Shown here piece by piece: positions 17,425-25,551 of a stretch of DNA of 64,000 bases. Source of the DNA: Verrucomicrobiia bacterium (GTDB lineage Bacteria > Verrucomicrobiota > Verrucomicrobiia > Limisphaerales > JADLHS01); the NCBI GenBank assembly GCA_011525685.1, contig WYBW01000052.1, positions 17,999 through 81,998 on the forward strand, given 5' to 3'. A program made the translations under genes and the position numbers. The notes beneath the pieces were generated by a model. That model was not told where the DNA came from. It did not search any database and saw nothing but the letters and a program-made list of their open reading frames with translations. Numbering within the stretch: the stretch's first letter is position 1; every line of letters begins with the position of its first letter.

Positions 17425-18009
17425 ATGAAAGTTTTTGGACTGACCGGCGGCATCGGCATGGGCAAGTCCACCGCGGCACAGTTGCTCCGTGCGCGGGGTG
17501 TGTCGGTGGTGGACACGGATGACCTGGCCCGCGAACTGGTCCTGCCCGGTCAGCCGGCTTTGGAGGAGGTTCGCGCCACGTTTGGCGACCAGATGGTTGG
17601 GCCGGACGGACAATTGCTTCGCGAGGAACTGGCGCGGCTCGTTTTTGCCGATGCCAATGCCCGCCGAAGACTCGAGGCAATTCTGCATCCCCGCATCCGG
17701 GAGCGCTGGCGGGCGCAGGTGGAGTTTTGGCGTGAAGAAGGCCGGTCAGTGGCGGTCGTGGTCATCCCGCTATTGTTCGAGACCGGCGCGGAAACGGAGT
17801 TGGACGCGGTGATTTGCGTGGCTTGCACGCCGGGCACGCAGGCGGAGCGATTGCGCGCGCGAGGCTGGACTGAGGAGGAAATCAAGCAACGCCTGGCCGC
17901 CCAGATGTCCACGGACGAGAAACTCGCGCGCGCCACCTACGCTATATGGACCGAGGGCAGTTTGGAGGTCCATGCACAACAACTGGAGCGCATTCTCCCG
18001 CGGGAATGA
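17425..18009 (+). CDS. coaE: Dephospho-CoA kinase
   Basis: A 194-residue cytoplasmic kinase that phosphorylates the ribose 3'-OH of dephospho-CoA with ATP, the last step of coenzyme A synthesis. The N-terminus carries the P-loop GGIGMGKST (residues 8-16) after the typical LTGGIG opening. The VDTDDLAREL segment matches the conserved VD-aD motif of the family, and VVIPLLFETGAE matches its conserved PLLFE segment. The length is normal for CoaE. It begins 98 bases after the protease gene on the same strand and converges with the small CBM48-type gene. No link to the giant proteins is implied. Confidence 0.95.
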   Translation: MKVFGLTGGIGMGKSTAAQLLRARGVSVVDTDDLARELVLPGQPALEEVRATFGDQMVGPDGQLLREELARLVFADANARRRLEAILHPRIRERWRAQVEFWREEGRSVAVVVIPLLFETGAETELDAVICVACTPGTQAERLRARGWTEEEIKQRLAAQMSTDEKLARATYAIWTEGSLEVHAQQLERILPRE

Positions 18010-18027
18010 ACGGGTCGCCCGGCGGGT

Positions 18028-18465
18028 TTATCGCGTCTGGGCAAACAACATGAACACGCGCGGTCCTTTGTCAGTCGTCAGTTGGTAGCGTTCCTCATGC
18101 GGGCCGTGCGGGACCGCGAGGCCGTCGCAGTTCTTGTCATAGCTCGGTTTGCCGTCCACCAGCAACATGTAGTGATGGGTGCGATTGCCCTCGATGTGGT
18201 GCAGGGTCACGTGCCAGGCGTCCAGTTTGCCATCGCGCAGCAGGGGCACCCGCTGCCAATGAGTGAAGGAGCCCACGACTTCCACCACCTCGGGTTCGGT
18301 GGTCTGGCCGTCCGGCAAGCGCCAGCGAAAAATCTTGGAGAAGGTCTGCTTGCGCTCGCGGCTGTCCCGCCCCAGGGCCGGCGGGCTGGAGGAGCGTTCG
18401 GGAAACAGAAGCGGACCCTTTTGCGGCGGCCGGCGACTCAACAAGTTACTGAGACTGCTGAACAT
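18028..18465 (-). CDS. Small protein with glycogen-binding (CBM48/AMPK-beta type) domain
   Basis: A 145-residue soluble protein with no signal peptide. After a basic, proline-rich N-terminus of about 35 residues, the rest looks like an AMPK1/CBM48 beta-sandwich: VEVVGSFTHWQRVPLLRDG, then WHVTLHHIEGNRTHHYMLLVDGKPSYD. The conserved pattern of a Trp after a G-x-F-x-x-W strand and a YxxxVDG strand is visible. Such domains bind alpha-glucan chains. As a stand-alone protein it may be a regulatory or carbohydrate-sensing protein, but no partner gene lies nearby. It overlaps nothing and converges with coaE, 18 bases apart. A putative promoter lies just upstream (18485-18513). Confidence 0.8.
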   Translation of the reverse strand: MFSSLSNLLSRRPPQKGPLLFPERSSSPPALGRDSRERKQTFSKIFRWRLPDGQTTEPEVVEVVGSFTHWQRVPLLRDGKLDAWHVTLHHIEGNRTHHYMLLVDGKPSYDKNCDGLAVPHGPHEERYQLTTDKGPRVFMLFAQTR

Positions 18466-18484
18466 ATTTTATTTGAGACGGCGC

Positions 18485-18513
18485 AAAATAGTGGGGGAGG
18501 ATGGGCAAAGCAA
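18485..18513 (-). promoter_or_regulatory. Putative sigma-70-type promoter for the CBM48-type gene
   Basis: On the minus strand, TTGCTT (18513-18508) and TATTTT (18490-18485) are separated by 17 bases. The -10 box ends 19 bases before the ATG at 18465, so the leader would be very short. The match to consensus is partial and this rests on inspection only. Confidence 0.3.
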
Positions 18514-18658
18514 ATTCTTTTGCGGTTATGCGGACCTGAATTATTACGGAATCGTCTTGCGGCTTCAGCGGCGAGCGAAGTGTGCTCGTATCGAACTGCG
18601 TGGCCGGCGCCAACTTTTTTTGTCGCGGGCGTTTCCCCTGGCGATTAGGGTGCGTGAC

Positions 18659-19561
18659 ATGAAATTCCGTCGCGTTCAGTTCCTTGGCGTTCTGCTGCTG
18701 GTTGTGTTGGCGCTGGTGCATCCCGCTTGCGCGCAAGACGCCGCCGCGCGCGCGGCTTCCCGCCATTCCTTGTGGAAAGTGGAGGGGACGAACAACACCC
18801 TGTATCTGCTCGGGTCCATTCACTTGTTGAAGGAGGACAACTATCCGCTTCCCGCGCCGATCGAGGCCGCGTTCAGCAATTCGCTGATCGCTGTATTTGA
18901 GGCCGATGTCAGCCGGATGCAGCAGCCGGAGTCGCAGTTGAAGCTGATGACCAAGGCGCGGTTGCCGGCGGGTGAGACGCTCAAGAGCCAGTTATCTTCC
19001 GAAACCTACGCCCGCTTTGAGGAGCATTTGAAGAAGCTCGAGTTGCCGGAAATGGTGTTTGCCCAGCTCAAGCCCTCGCTGGCGGCGATTACCCTCGCGA
19101 TGTTGGAATTGCAGAAGATGGGGTTCGATCCTGCCCACGGCGTGGACCAGCATTTCTACAACCGGGCACGCCAGGACGGCAAGACGACCGAGGCGCTCGA
19201 AAGCGTGGATTTTCAAATTGACCTGCTGACCAACTTTACGAAGGAGGAGGGTGAACTCCTGATGAAGACCACGTTGAAGGACATCGAGAACACGCAGAAG
19301 ATGTACGACGAGATCGTGCAGGCTTGGAAAACGGGAGACGTGGACGCGATGGAAAAGCTCATCAACGAAGCTCTGCGCGAGGCGCCCGCCATCGCCAGTC
19401 GCCTGCTGACCGACCGCAACCACAACTGGGTGCCGAAAATCCGCGAACTGCTGAAAGGCGGCAAACCGGCCATCGTGATTGTGGGCGCGGGCCATCTGGT
19501 CGGGTCCGAGGGAGTGGTGGCCTTGCTCCGCCAGCAGGGCTTGAAGGTCACTCAGTTGTAG
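18659..19561 (+). CDS. TraB/GumN family exported protein
   Basis: A 300-residue protein of the TraB/GumN family. ATG 18659 gives a signal peptide (KFRRVQFLGVLLLVVLALVHPACA) with a possible lipobox-like LVHPAC; the frame is open further upstream but without sensible N-terminal sequence. Family hallmarks are LYLLGSIHLLK near the start, HGVDQHFYNRA in the middle and IVIVGAGHLVGSEGVVALL near the C-terminus; the two GxxH motifs are the proposed metal/catalytic signature of the family. Bacterial members are membrane- or periplasm-associated and poorly characterised, with a suggested metalloprotease-like activity. It is divergent from the CBM48-type gene across 193 bases. Its 3' end overlaps the end of the broken hydrolase gene by 14 bases, tail to tail. 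Confidence 0.88.
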   Translation: MKFRRVQFLGVLLLVVLALVHPACAQDAAARAASRHSLWKVEGTNNTLYLLGSIHLLKEDNYPLPAPIEAAFSNSLIAVFEADVSRMQQPESQLKLMTKARLPAGETLKSQLSSETYARFEEHLKKLELPEMVFAQLKPSLAAITLAMLELQKMGFDPAHGVDQHFYNRARQDGKTTEALESVDFQIDLLTNFTKEEGELLMKTTLKDIENTQKMYDEIVQAWKTGDVDAMEKLINEALREAPAIASRLLTDRNHNWVPKIRELLKGGKPAIVIVGAGHLVGSEGVVALLRQQGLKVTQL

Positions 19562-20591
19562 CCGGGGCCTTCAACTTCACTTCCAGTTTTCCGTCTGGGC
19601 CGAGGGTTGCTTTGAAGCTTCCCAGCAGCCAGGCCTTCGCTTTGGCATCGCCACGCAAGTAGGCGTCCCAGAACGCGGTGGAACTGGAGCAGATCAGCTC
19701 TTGAAACCGCGCGTCCTTCGCCCTGGCCAGCAGGCGACCGCGTCCGGAGAAAATGGCATGGTCGCCGTCCTGGAAAGTGATCAGGTATTGGTCCGAGCCT
19801 TGGCTGTGATCGAATGGCAAACGGCGCTGGTCCGGTTGCGTATCGCCGATGGGACTGTAATCCTCAGTGCCGGTCATGTGGAGGCACGGGATTGTGATCT
19901 TGCCATAAACTTCGTCGAGCCGGCGTTTGTCTGCCGGGGCGGGAGCGCTCATCGGGATGGCCGCCTTCACCCTTGGATCAGCCAGGGAAGTCTGCCGTCC
20001 TGGCCCCGGCGTGAAAACCTGACCGGCTACGGCCAAGGTGGTGAAGGCGCCAAAAGAATGGCCCGCGACGCCGATGCGATCCAGGTTCAGCTTCCCCTAG
20101 AACGGCGAGGGTTCCCGGTGCAGTTTCTCCAGTTGGTCAATCGCGAAGCTCACGTCCAAGGGACGGTTGATGGCATTGCTTGGGTTGACTGTGGCCTGGC
20201 GCAGGGCCTTCGTCCTTTCTATCCCCGCCGCATCACGCCAGACAGCGTCGTCGCTCCCGAGATGTTGCAGGTGAACCGAAACGTAGCCGCGACCCGCCCA
20301 ATGCCGGCCCAGGTATTCGTAACCCTCCCGGGAGCCGCCCAACCCATGCGAGAAGACGATGACTTGAAACGGCCCGTTGCCGGTTTCGGGAAAGTAAATC
20401 TTCGCCGGCACCTTGCGGCCGCGCTTGGGGTCATGCCAATCGTAGCGAACGACTTCGACGGAATTTACCGCGGTCTCAGCGCGATAGGGCTCGGACTCTG
20501 AATTCGTTGCGATGGCTGTGCTCACGTCCAGCCATCCCACGGCTGCAGACAGCATCCACACCACGTTCAAGGGCAGTCTCATTGTGCTCAC
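19548..20591 (-). pseudogene. Alpha/beta hydrolase (dienelactone hydrolase/chlorophyllase-like) interrupted by one in-frame TAG
   Basis: Reading from ATG 20591, a signal-peptide-like N-terminus is followed by an alpha/beta hydrolase sequence (VIVFSHGLGGSREGYEYLG, oxyanion region). It stops at TAG (20099-20097), codon 165. In the same frame the sequence continues GKLNLDRIGVAGHSFGAFTTLAVAG, carrying the nucleophile elbow GHSFG, and runs to the stop at 19548 through QDGDHAIFSG, a likely catalytic His region. There is no frameshift: one base change would restore a 347-residue enzyme. The stop lies before the nucleophile, so the 164-residue product would be inactive. It is either a recent nonsense mutation, a sequence error or, less likely, readthrough. 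It is divergent from the PIG-L gene. Confidence 0.85.
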
Positions 20592-20715
20592 CAGACGCGC
20601 CGTCCGCCCCGCGAGTTACGCCAAAATGTCTTCCTGCAAACAGGCTGGCAATCTGTTCAAGAGTGGAGCAATCTGCACTCGATTGCCGGTAGTTGAACCC
20701 AAAATCAAAACTCCC

Positions 20716-21648
20716 ATGAAACTCCTAAACACGATTCTCGTTTCGTTCGTTGGAATTGCTCTCGCCAACTTCACCACTCAGGCGGGCGCAGCCCTGGGCA
20801 TTGATGGCGTCAGGATGCCGCCGGATGACGGCAAGCTCCGCGTCATCTGTTTCGGCGCGCATCCGGATGATTGCGAGCTTCAGGCCGGCGGGACGGCCGT
20901 GCTCTGGGCCAAACGCGGGCATCATGTGCTGTTCGTTTCGGTCACCAATGGCGACATCGGCCACTGGCGCGAGGCCGGCGGACCCTTGGCGCTGCGGCGG
21001 AAGGCCGAGGTGGACAAAGCCCACGAAATCCTCGGCATTCAAGGCGTCGTGCTGGACATTCATGACGGCGAACTGGAGCCGACGATGGAGAATCGCCGGA
21101 AAATAACCCGGCTGATCCGATTATGGAAGGCCGACGTGGTCATTGCGCACCGTCCGAACGATTATCATCCCGACCATCGTTACACCGGCGTGCTCGTGCA
21201 GGATGCGGCCTACATGGTGACGGTACCGTTTTTCTGCCCCGACGTGCCGGCCTTGAAGCGGAATCCCTCGTTCTTCTACTTCCCCGACCGCTTCCAAAAA
21301 CCCAACCCGTTCAAACCCGACGTCGTCGTTGCCGTGGACGAGGTGATGGAGCAGAAGCTCGATGCGCTGGCGGTGATGGAATCACAATTCTACGAGGGCG
21401 GCGCGAACGGCTCGGTGGACTTGCTGCCCAGCGACCCGGCCAAGCAGAAGGCGCGGCATCAACAAGTGCGCGAGGGATTCGCGCGGCGCAATCACTCGCT
21501 TGCCGACCGCTTCCGCGCGCAACTCGGTGATTGGTATCCGGCCGAAAAAGCCAAGGTGATCAGACACGCGGAGGCCTTCGAGTTGTGCGAATACGGCGCG
21601 CAGCCGGACAAGGCACAACTGAAGAAGTTGTTTCCTTTCTTTGATTGA
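20716..21648 (+). CDS. PIG-L/LmbE family deacetylase, exported
   Basis: A 310-residue predicted exported zinc-dependent deacetylase of the PIG-L (LmbE) family, which removes acetyl groups from N-acetylglucosamine-like substrates. ATG 20716 gives a signal peptide ending TQAGAA; the frame continues upstream without good coding character. The metal-binding motif GAHPDDCE (His49, Asp51, Asp52, Glu54) follows the first strand, and the third ligand is probably in NDYHPDHRYTG. The C-terminal part (RAQLGDWYPAEKAKVIRHAEAFE) resembles members common in Planctomycetes and Verrucomicrobia. The amidohydrolase/CBM9 gene follows on the same strand, so a shared role in carbohydrate breakdown is possible but unproven. 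Confidence 0.9.
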   Translation: MKLLNTILVSFVGIALANFTTQAGAALGIDGVRMPPDDGKLRVICFGAHPDDCELQAGGTAVLWAKRGHHVLFVSVTNGDIGHWREAGGPLALRRKAEVDKAHEILGIQGVVLDIHDGELEPTMENRRKITRLIRLWKADVVIAHRPNDYHPDHRYTGVLVQDAAYMVTVPFFCPDVPALKRNPSFFYFPDRFQKPNPFKPDVVVAVDEVMEQKLDALAVMESQFYEGGANGSVDLLPSDPAKQKARHQQVREGFARRNHSLADRFRAQLGDWYPAEKAKVIRHAEAFELCEYGAQPDKAQLKKLFPFFD

Positions 21649-21859
21649 GGAGGTCAAAGGTGAAGTTCTTGAAGCACCCCATGGATACCGCACCAGCACC
21701 TCCCAGGTTATCGAAGACGGCGCACGGAGATGGCTCCAGCACCACAACTTCGTTTTCCTGGCCAAGTCCGCTTTCACCCTCCGCAAGAACAAGAATCGCC
21801 TCCCGGTTTGAGAAACAACCTGTGTCGGCGGCTGTACCGCGGCCGCTTGGATACCTGCC

Positions 21860-21915
21860 GCCAAGCGACCGCTGTTCCCTCTCCCTCAGGGAGAGAGTCA
21901 TGGTGCGGGGGAGGA
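21860..21915. repeat. REP-like palindrome upstream of the amidohydrolase gene
   Basis: CTCTCCCT (21879-21886) and AGGGAGAG (21888-21895) form an 8-base inverted pair around one base, followed by GTCATGGTGCGGGGGAGG. This matches my memory of a widespread intergenic palindrome whose read-through peptide looks like LSLRERV. It overlaps the possible start codons of the next gene. Confidence 0.6.
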
Positions 21916-23699
21916 TGCCAGGCGCACGTTACTTCGCCAGAGTTCTTGTCCTCCTCTTTGCCACTCTGTTACCTGCTGTTGCGGCAGACCCAAGCCAGTC
22001 TGACGACCAGCGCCAAGCCGGCGCGTGGCGTGCGGAACATCGCCTCATTGATCTTCACCAGCACATCAACGGCACAACCCAGCACGTCACTCGGGCGATC
22101 AAGATCATGGACGCTGTCGGCGTGGGCCTCGTCGTGAATCTGAGTGGTGGGACCGTGACGCGGCCCCGGCCCGACCAGCCCTCCGATTTCGAGCGCAACA
22201 AGGCGCTCATGGACACCCTGTTCCCCGGCCGGTTTCTGCATTACCTGAACCTTGATTACCGCGGTTGGGACGAGCCGGATTTTGCCGAGCGCGCCGCCAA
22301 ACAAATCGAGGAAGGGCATCGTCTCGGCGCGGCGGGCTTCAAGGAGTACAAGCGTCTCGGCCTGACGATTCGCGATCGCTCGGGCAAGGCCGTGGGTATT
22401 GATGATCCCAAACTGGATTTGATGTGGTCGAAGTGTGGTGAACTGAACATGCCGGTTTCCATCCATGTCGCCGACCCGAAGGCGTTCTGGGAACCTTACA
22501 ACCCGGAGAATGAACGCTGGAAGGAATTGAAAGATCACCCGGGTTGGTGGTTTGGCGACACGAACAAGTACGCGCCCCGGATGGAACTGCTGGAAGCGCT
22601 CGATCGGGTCATTGCGCGCCACCCGAAGACGAAATTTGTCTGCGTCCACTTTGCCAACAACGCCGAGGATCTGGACTGGGTGGAGCAGGCGCTGGATCGG
22701 CGGCCAAACATGTACGCTGACCTCGCCGCCCGCATTCCGGAAATCGGCCGTCACCATCCCGACAAGGTCCGGCGGCTGTTTCTCAAACATCAGGACCGCA
22801 TCCTGTTCGCCACCGATTTCCAGGTCTATAACCGGCTCATTCTGGGCAGCAGCGGCAATGAACCTCCGCCCAGCGACGCCGACGCCGAGGTGTTTTTCGC
22901 CAAGCACTGGCGCTGGCTCGAGACCCGTGACCAGGACTGGCCGCACATGACGCCCATTCAAGGCGATTGGACAATCAGCTCCATCGGCCTGCCGGCTCCG
23001 GTGTTGCGGAAGATCTATTTCGACAATGCCCGGAAACTCCTGGCGCGGTCATTGCCATTGCCGGTCGTGCAGGCGCGCCGCATCAGCCAGGATTTTATGC
23101 CGAATGGCGAACTGGATGAACCGGTCTGGCAAACGACAAGACCGGTCGTGATGGAATATGCCTCCGCGGACCATTCGGCGCGGCCGGAAATGGCGACCAC
23201 CATCCGTGTGCTGTGGTCGGACGAATGGCTGTATCTCGCTTACGAGTCTCCCTACACCCGGCTCACCGTGTTCGATCCGCCCCGGTCCGATTCGGAGCGT
23301 TACAACATGGAGCAGCGCGGAGTGAGTTTGTGGGACCGGGACGTCGTTGAGGCTTTCATCGCAAGTGACCCAACGAAGCTGAGGCGTTACACCGAGTATC
23401 AGGTCGCGCCCACGAATGAGAAGCTGGATCTGATCCTCGACCTCCCGGCTCGCGACTTTGCGTGGAGCAGCGGCTTTCAATCCGCGGTGAAAGTGGACGA
23501 ACAGGCCAAGATGTGGACCTGCGAAATGCGCATCCCGATGAAATCCCTTACTTCAGACAAAACGCAAACCGGCGCGCGATGGCGGCTGAACTTCTTCAGG
23601 TGTGACCGGGCCAACAATGCCTTTCTGGCCTGGAGTCCGACGTTGACGGGGAACTTCCACACTCCGGAAAAATTCGGGGTGCTGGAATTTGTTGAATAA
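21900..23699 (+). CDS. Exported amidohydrolase fused to a CBM9-like domain
   Basis: A 599-residue protein if it starts at ATG 21900; ATG 21915 is equally plausible and both give the signal peptide ending LLPAVAAD. The open frame reaches 21645, but that part reads through a REP-like palindrome and is unlikely to be coding. Residues about 45-390 form an amidohydrolase-2 barrel: DLHQHING (His53, His55), PVSIHVADP, FVCVHFANN and RILFATDFQ supply likely metal ligands and the catalytic Asp. Residues about 400-599 look like a carbohydrate-binding family 9 domain (GELDEPVWQTT, WLYLAYESP, WDRDVVEAFI, GARWRLNFFRCDRA). The substrate is unknown. The fusion suggests a periplasmic hydrolase anchored to sugar-containing material. 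Confidence 0.85.
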   Translation: MVRGRMPGARYFARVLVLLFATLLPAVAADPSQSDDQRQAGAWRAEHRLIDLHQHINGTTQHVTRAIKIMDAVGVGLVVNLSGGTVTRPRPDQPSDFERNKALMDTLFPGRFLHYLNLDYRGWDEPDFAERAAKQIEEGHRLGAAGFKEYKRLGLTIRDRSGKAVGIDDPKLDLMWSKCGELNMPVSIHVADPKAFWEPYNPENERWKELKDHPGWWFGDTNKYAPRMELLEALDRVIARHPKTKFVCVHFANNAEDLDWVEQALDRRPNMYADLAARIPEIGRHHPDKVRRLFLKHQDRILFATDFQVYNRLILGSSGNEPPPSDADAEVFFAKHWRWLETRDQDWPHMTPIQGDWTISSIGLPAPVLRKIYFDNARKLLARSLPLPVVQARRISQDFMPNGELDEPVWQTTRPVVMEYASADHSARPEMATTIRVLWSDEWLYLAYESPYTRLTVFDPPRSDSERYNMEQRGVSLWDRDVVEAFIASDPTKLRRYTEYQVAPTNEKLDLILDLPARDFAWSSGFQSAVKVDEQAKMWTCEMRIPMKSLTSDKTQTGARWRLNFFRCDRANNAFLAWSPTLTGNFHTPEKFGVLEFVE

Positions 23700-24018
23700 G
23701 CGGACGGGAGCCTGTGATCGGGTTGAGTCTGAAGGGTGGATTCAAACCGGATCGGCAGGTTCGCTTGCTCTGCGCCGTCGAATCGAACTCACGGCCTCCC
23801 CGCTCCGAATTCGCCATCCTGACAGGCACGGTTCGGCTCTTCGCAGACTACAGCTCACAGAGCAAGTGCAGCATGGCCGGCTGGCTTGATGCTTGATTCG
23901 GAGCTTTCACTTGTGAGCATTCGCAATTCACCTTTTGATCGGGCTGGCGCCGCCGTTGCGGACGGCCAATCGGGCGTGGCCACGCGCTTGGTCGTCTTGG
24001 TCCTATCGTCTGGCATGG
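23700..24018. other. Intergenic region without recognised gene
   Basis: This 319-base gap lies between the convergent amidohydrolase and purB genes. Short open frames exist but none has a start with coding character or a recognisable domain. I saw no tRNA-like cloverleaf and no clear terminator hairpin. Confidence 0.5.
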
Positions 24019-25455
24019 CTATAGCCCCAGTTTCTTAAACCGATTGTTCACTTCCTTGAAATGGAACTCCAGCGAGCAAAGCCTTTCGAGTTCGCCTTTC
24101 CTGAAATGCCTGGCCACGTCGGGCGTGGATTTGAGCACTTCCAGAAAATCCGCGTCGTCGCGACCGGCGTGTTTGACGGCCCAAGTTTTCATGGCGGCGT
24201 CTTGGACGAGTTTGTAGGCGGCTTCGCGCGTCAGGCCTTTGCGAATGAGCGCCAACAGCACCGTTTGGCTGTTCCACATGCCGAGCGAGAGGCCGAGGTT
24301 GCGCTTCATGTTCTCAGGATAGACCTTCAAGCCTTCCATCAGACGCGTGAGCAGGCCGAACATGTAATCGAGCAGCGTGCAACTGTCGGGGAAGATGATG
24401 CGCTCGACGCTGCTGTGGCTGATGTCGCGTTCGTGCCAGAGGGCGACGTTTTCCAGCGCGGCCACGGCATTGCCGCGCAGCACGCGGGCCAGACCCGTGA
24501 GGCGCTCCCAGGTGATGGGATTGCGCTTGTGCGGCATGGCGCTGCTGCCTTTCTGGCCGGCGGTGAACGGCTCCTCGACTTCGAGCACTTCGGTGCGTTG
24601 CAGGTGACGGAACTCCACCGCCCAGCGTTCAATGCTCGCGCCGACGAGGGCAAGCGTGGTTTGAAATTCCGCGTGGATGTCGCGCTGTACGACCTGCGTG
24701 GCGATGGGCGCGGGACGGAGACCAAGCTGCTTGCAGACGTAAGCCTCGACGCGCGGCGACAGGTGCGCGCTCGTGCCCACGGCGCCAGACACTTTACCCA
24801 CGCTGACGGAATACTTCGCGGATTCGAGCCGGCGGAGGGTGCGCTTGAACTCGTCATACATCAACGCGAGTTTGAGGCCGAAGGTGGTCGGCTCGGCGTG
24901 GATGCCGTGGCTGCGACCAATACAGGGTGTGAATTTGTGCTCGTTCGCTCGCCGCTTGATCACCGGCAGGAGCTTCTTCGCGTCCGCGATCAAAATGTCT
25001 GCCGATTGCATCATCTGCACGGCGTAACAGGTGTCACCCACGTCGCTGCTGGTGAGGCCGAAATGAAACCAGCGTGAGGCAGGGAGCGCAGCCGCCCCGG
25101 CTGTTGCCGTCTGCGCCCTCGCGGACGGCTTCGGAGTGTTGCCGACAAGGGCGTCGGCAACTGCGCCCGGGGCGGGCGCGCTCCCCGCTTCAATGGCTTC
25201 GGCGACGGCGGTGGTGAAAGCAATGACGTCGTGGTTGAGCGTCTTCTCCAGTTCGCGTTGGCGGGCGACCAGGCCGGGGAGGTCGGCGAACCATTTGTCG
25301 CAACCGGCTTTGATCTTCTTGAAATCGCCACCAGGCACGACGCCTTCCTTGACGAGGGCTTCGCTGGCGAGGAGTTCGATCTGCAACCAGATCCTAAGCT
25401 TGTTTTCGTCGGTCCAGATGGCCCGCATCTCGGGGCGGGAATAGCGTGTAATCAT
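24019..25455 (-). CDS. purB: Adenylosuccinate lyase carrying an in-frame REP-derived insertion
   Basis: A 478-residue enzyme of the fumarase/aspartase superfamily. PurB cleaves SAICAR to AICAR and adenylosuccinate to AMP, releasing fumarate in purine synthesis. The family signature GSSAMPHKRNPI is intact, as are RWFHFGLTSSDVGDTC and the IGRSHGIHAEPTTFG segment with its catalytic His. The length exceeds the roughly 430-450 residues usual for this subfamily. The excess is a stretch of about 37 residues rich in Ala, Pro and Gly (from SAPAPGAVADALVG to AAALPAS) between helix EAIEAG and RWFHFG. Its DNA (25076-25188) is an imperfect palindrome. It follows the PilT-type gene on the same strand, 96 bases away. 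Confidence 0.93.
   Translation of the reverse strand: MITRYSRPEMRAIWTDENKLRIWLQIELLASEALVKEGVVPGGDFKKIKAGCDKWFADLPGLVARQRELEKTLNHDVIAFTTAVAEAIEAGSAPAPGAVADALVGNTPKPSARAQTATAGAAALPASRWFHFGLTSSDVGDTCYAVQMMQSADILIADAKKLLPVIKRRANEHKFTPCIGRSHGIHAEPTTFGLKLALMYDEFKRTLRRLESAKYSVSVGKVSGAVGTSAHLSPRVEAYVCKQLGLRPAPIATQVVQRDIHAEFQTTLALVGASIERWAVEFRHLQRTEVLEVEEPFTAGQKGSSAMPHKRNPITWERLTGLARVLRGNAVAALENVALWHERDISHSSVERIIFPDSCTLLDYMFGLLTRLMEGLKVYPENMKRNLGLSLGMWNSQTVLLALIRKGLTREAAYKLVQDAAMKTWAVKHAGRDDADFLEVLKSTPDVARHFRKGELERLCSLEFHFKEVNNRFKKLGL
25076..25188. repeat. REP-like palindrome inserted in frame within purB
   Basis: About 113 bases with outer arms at 25082-25098 and 25169-25185 that pair at 15 of 17 positions. 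Inner arms contain GTTGCCG/CGGCAAC-type blocks around 25102-25110 and 25139-25160. In the purB frame it encodes about 37 residues of low complexity with no stop codon. It separates two conserved parts of the enzyme. Confidence 0.8.
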
Positions 25456-25551
25456 GAAGGCAGATTAAGCGAACCTCCGAAGCGTTAAAATGTTAAATCT
25501 GCAAAGCGCGCTTCCAGGCGGCCACCGCCCCTCATTTCGGCGAGGGAGCGT

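Noticed and set aside
19701..20501. Plus-strand open frame of 266 codons opposite the broken hydrolase
   Set aside because: The minus strand has clear hydrolase motifs on both sides of the stop; this frame has none. It does not rescue the locus.
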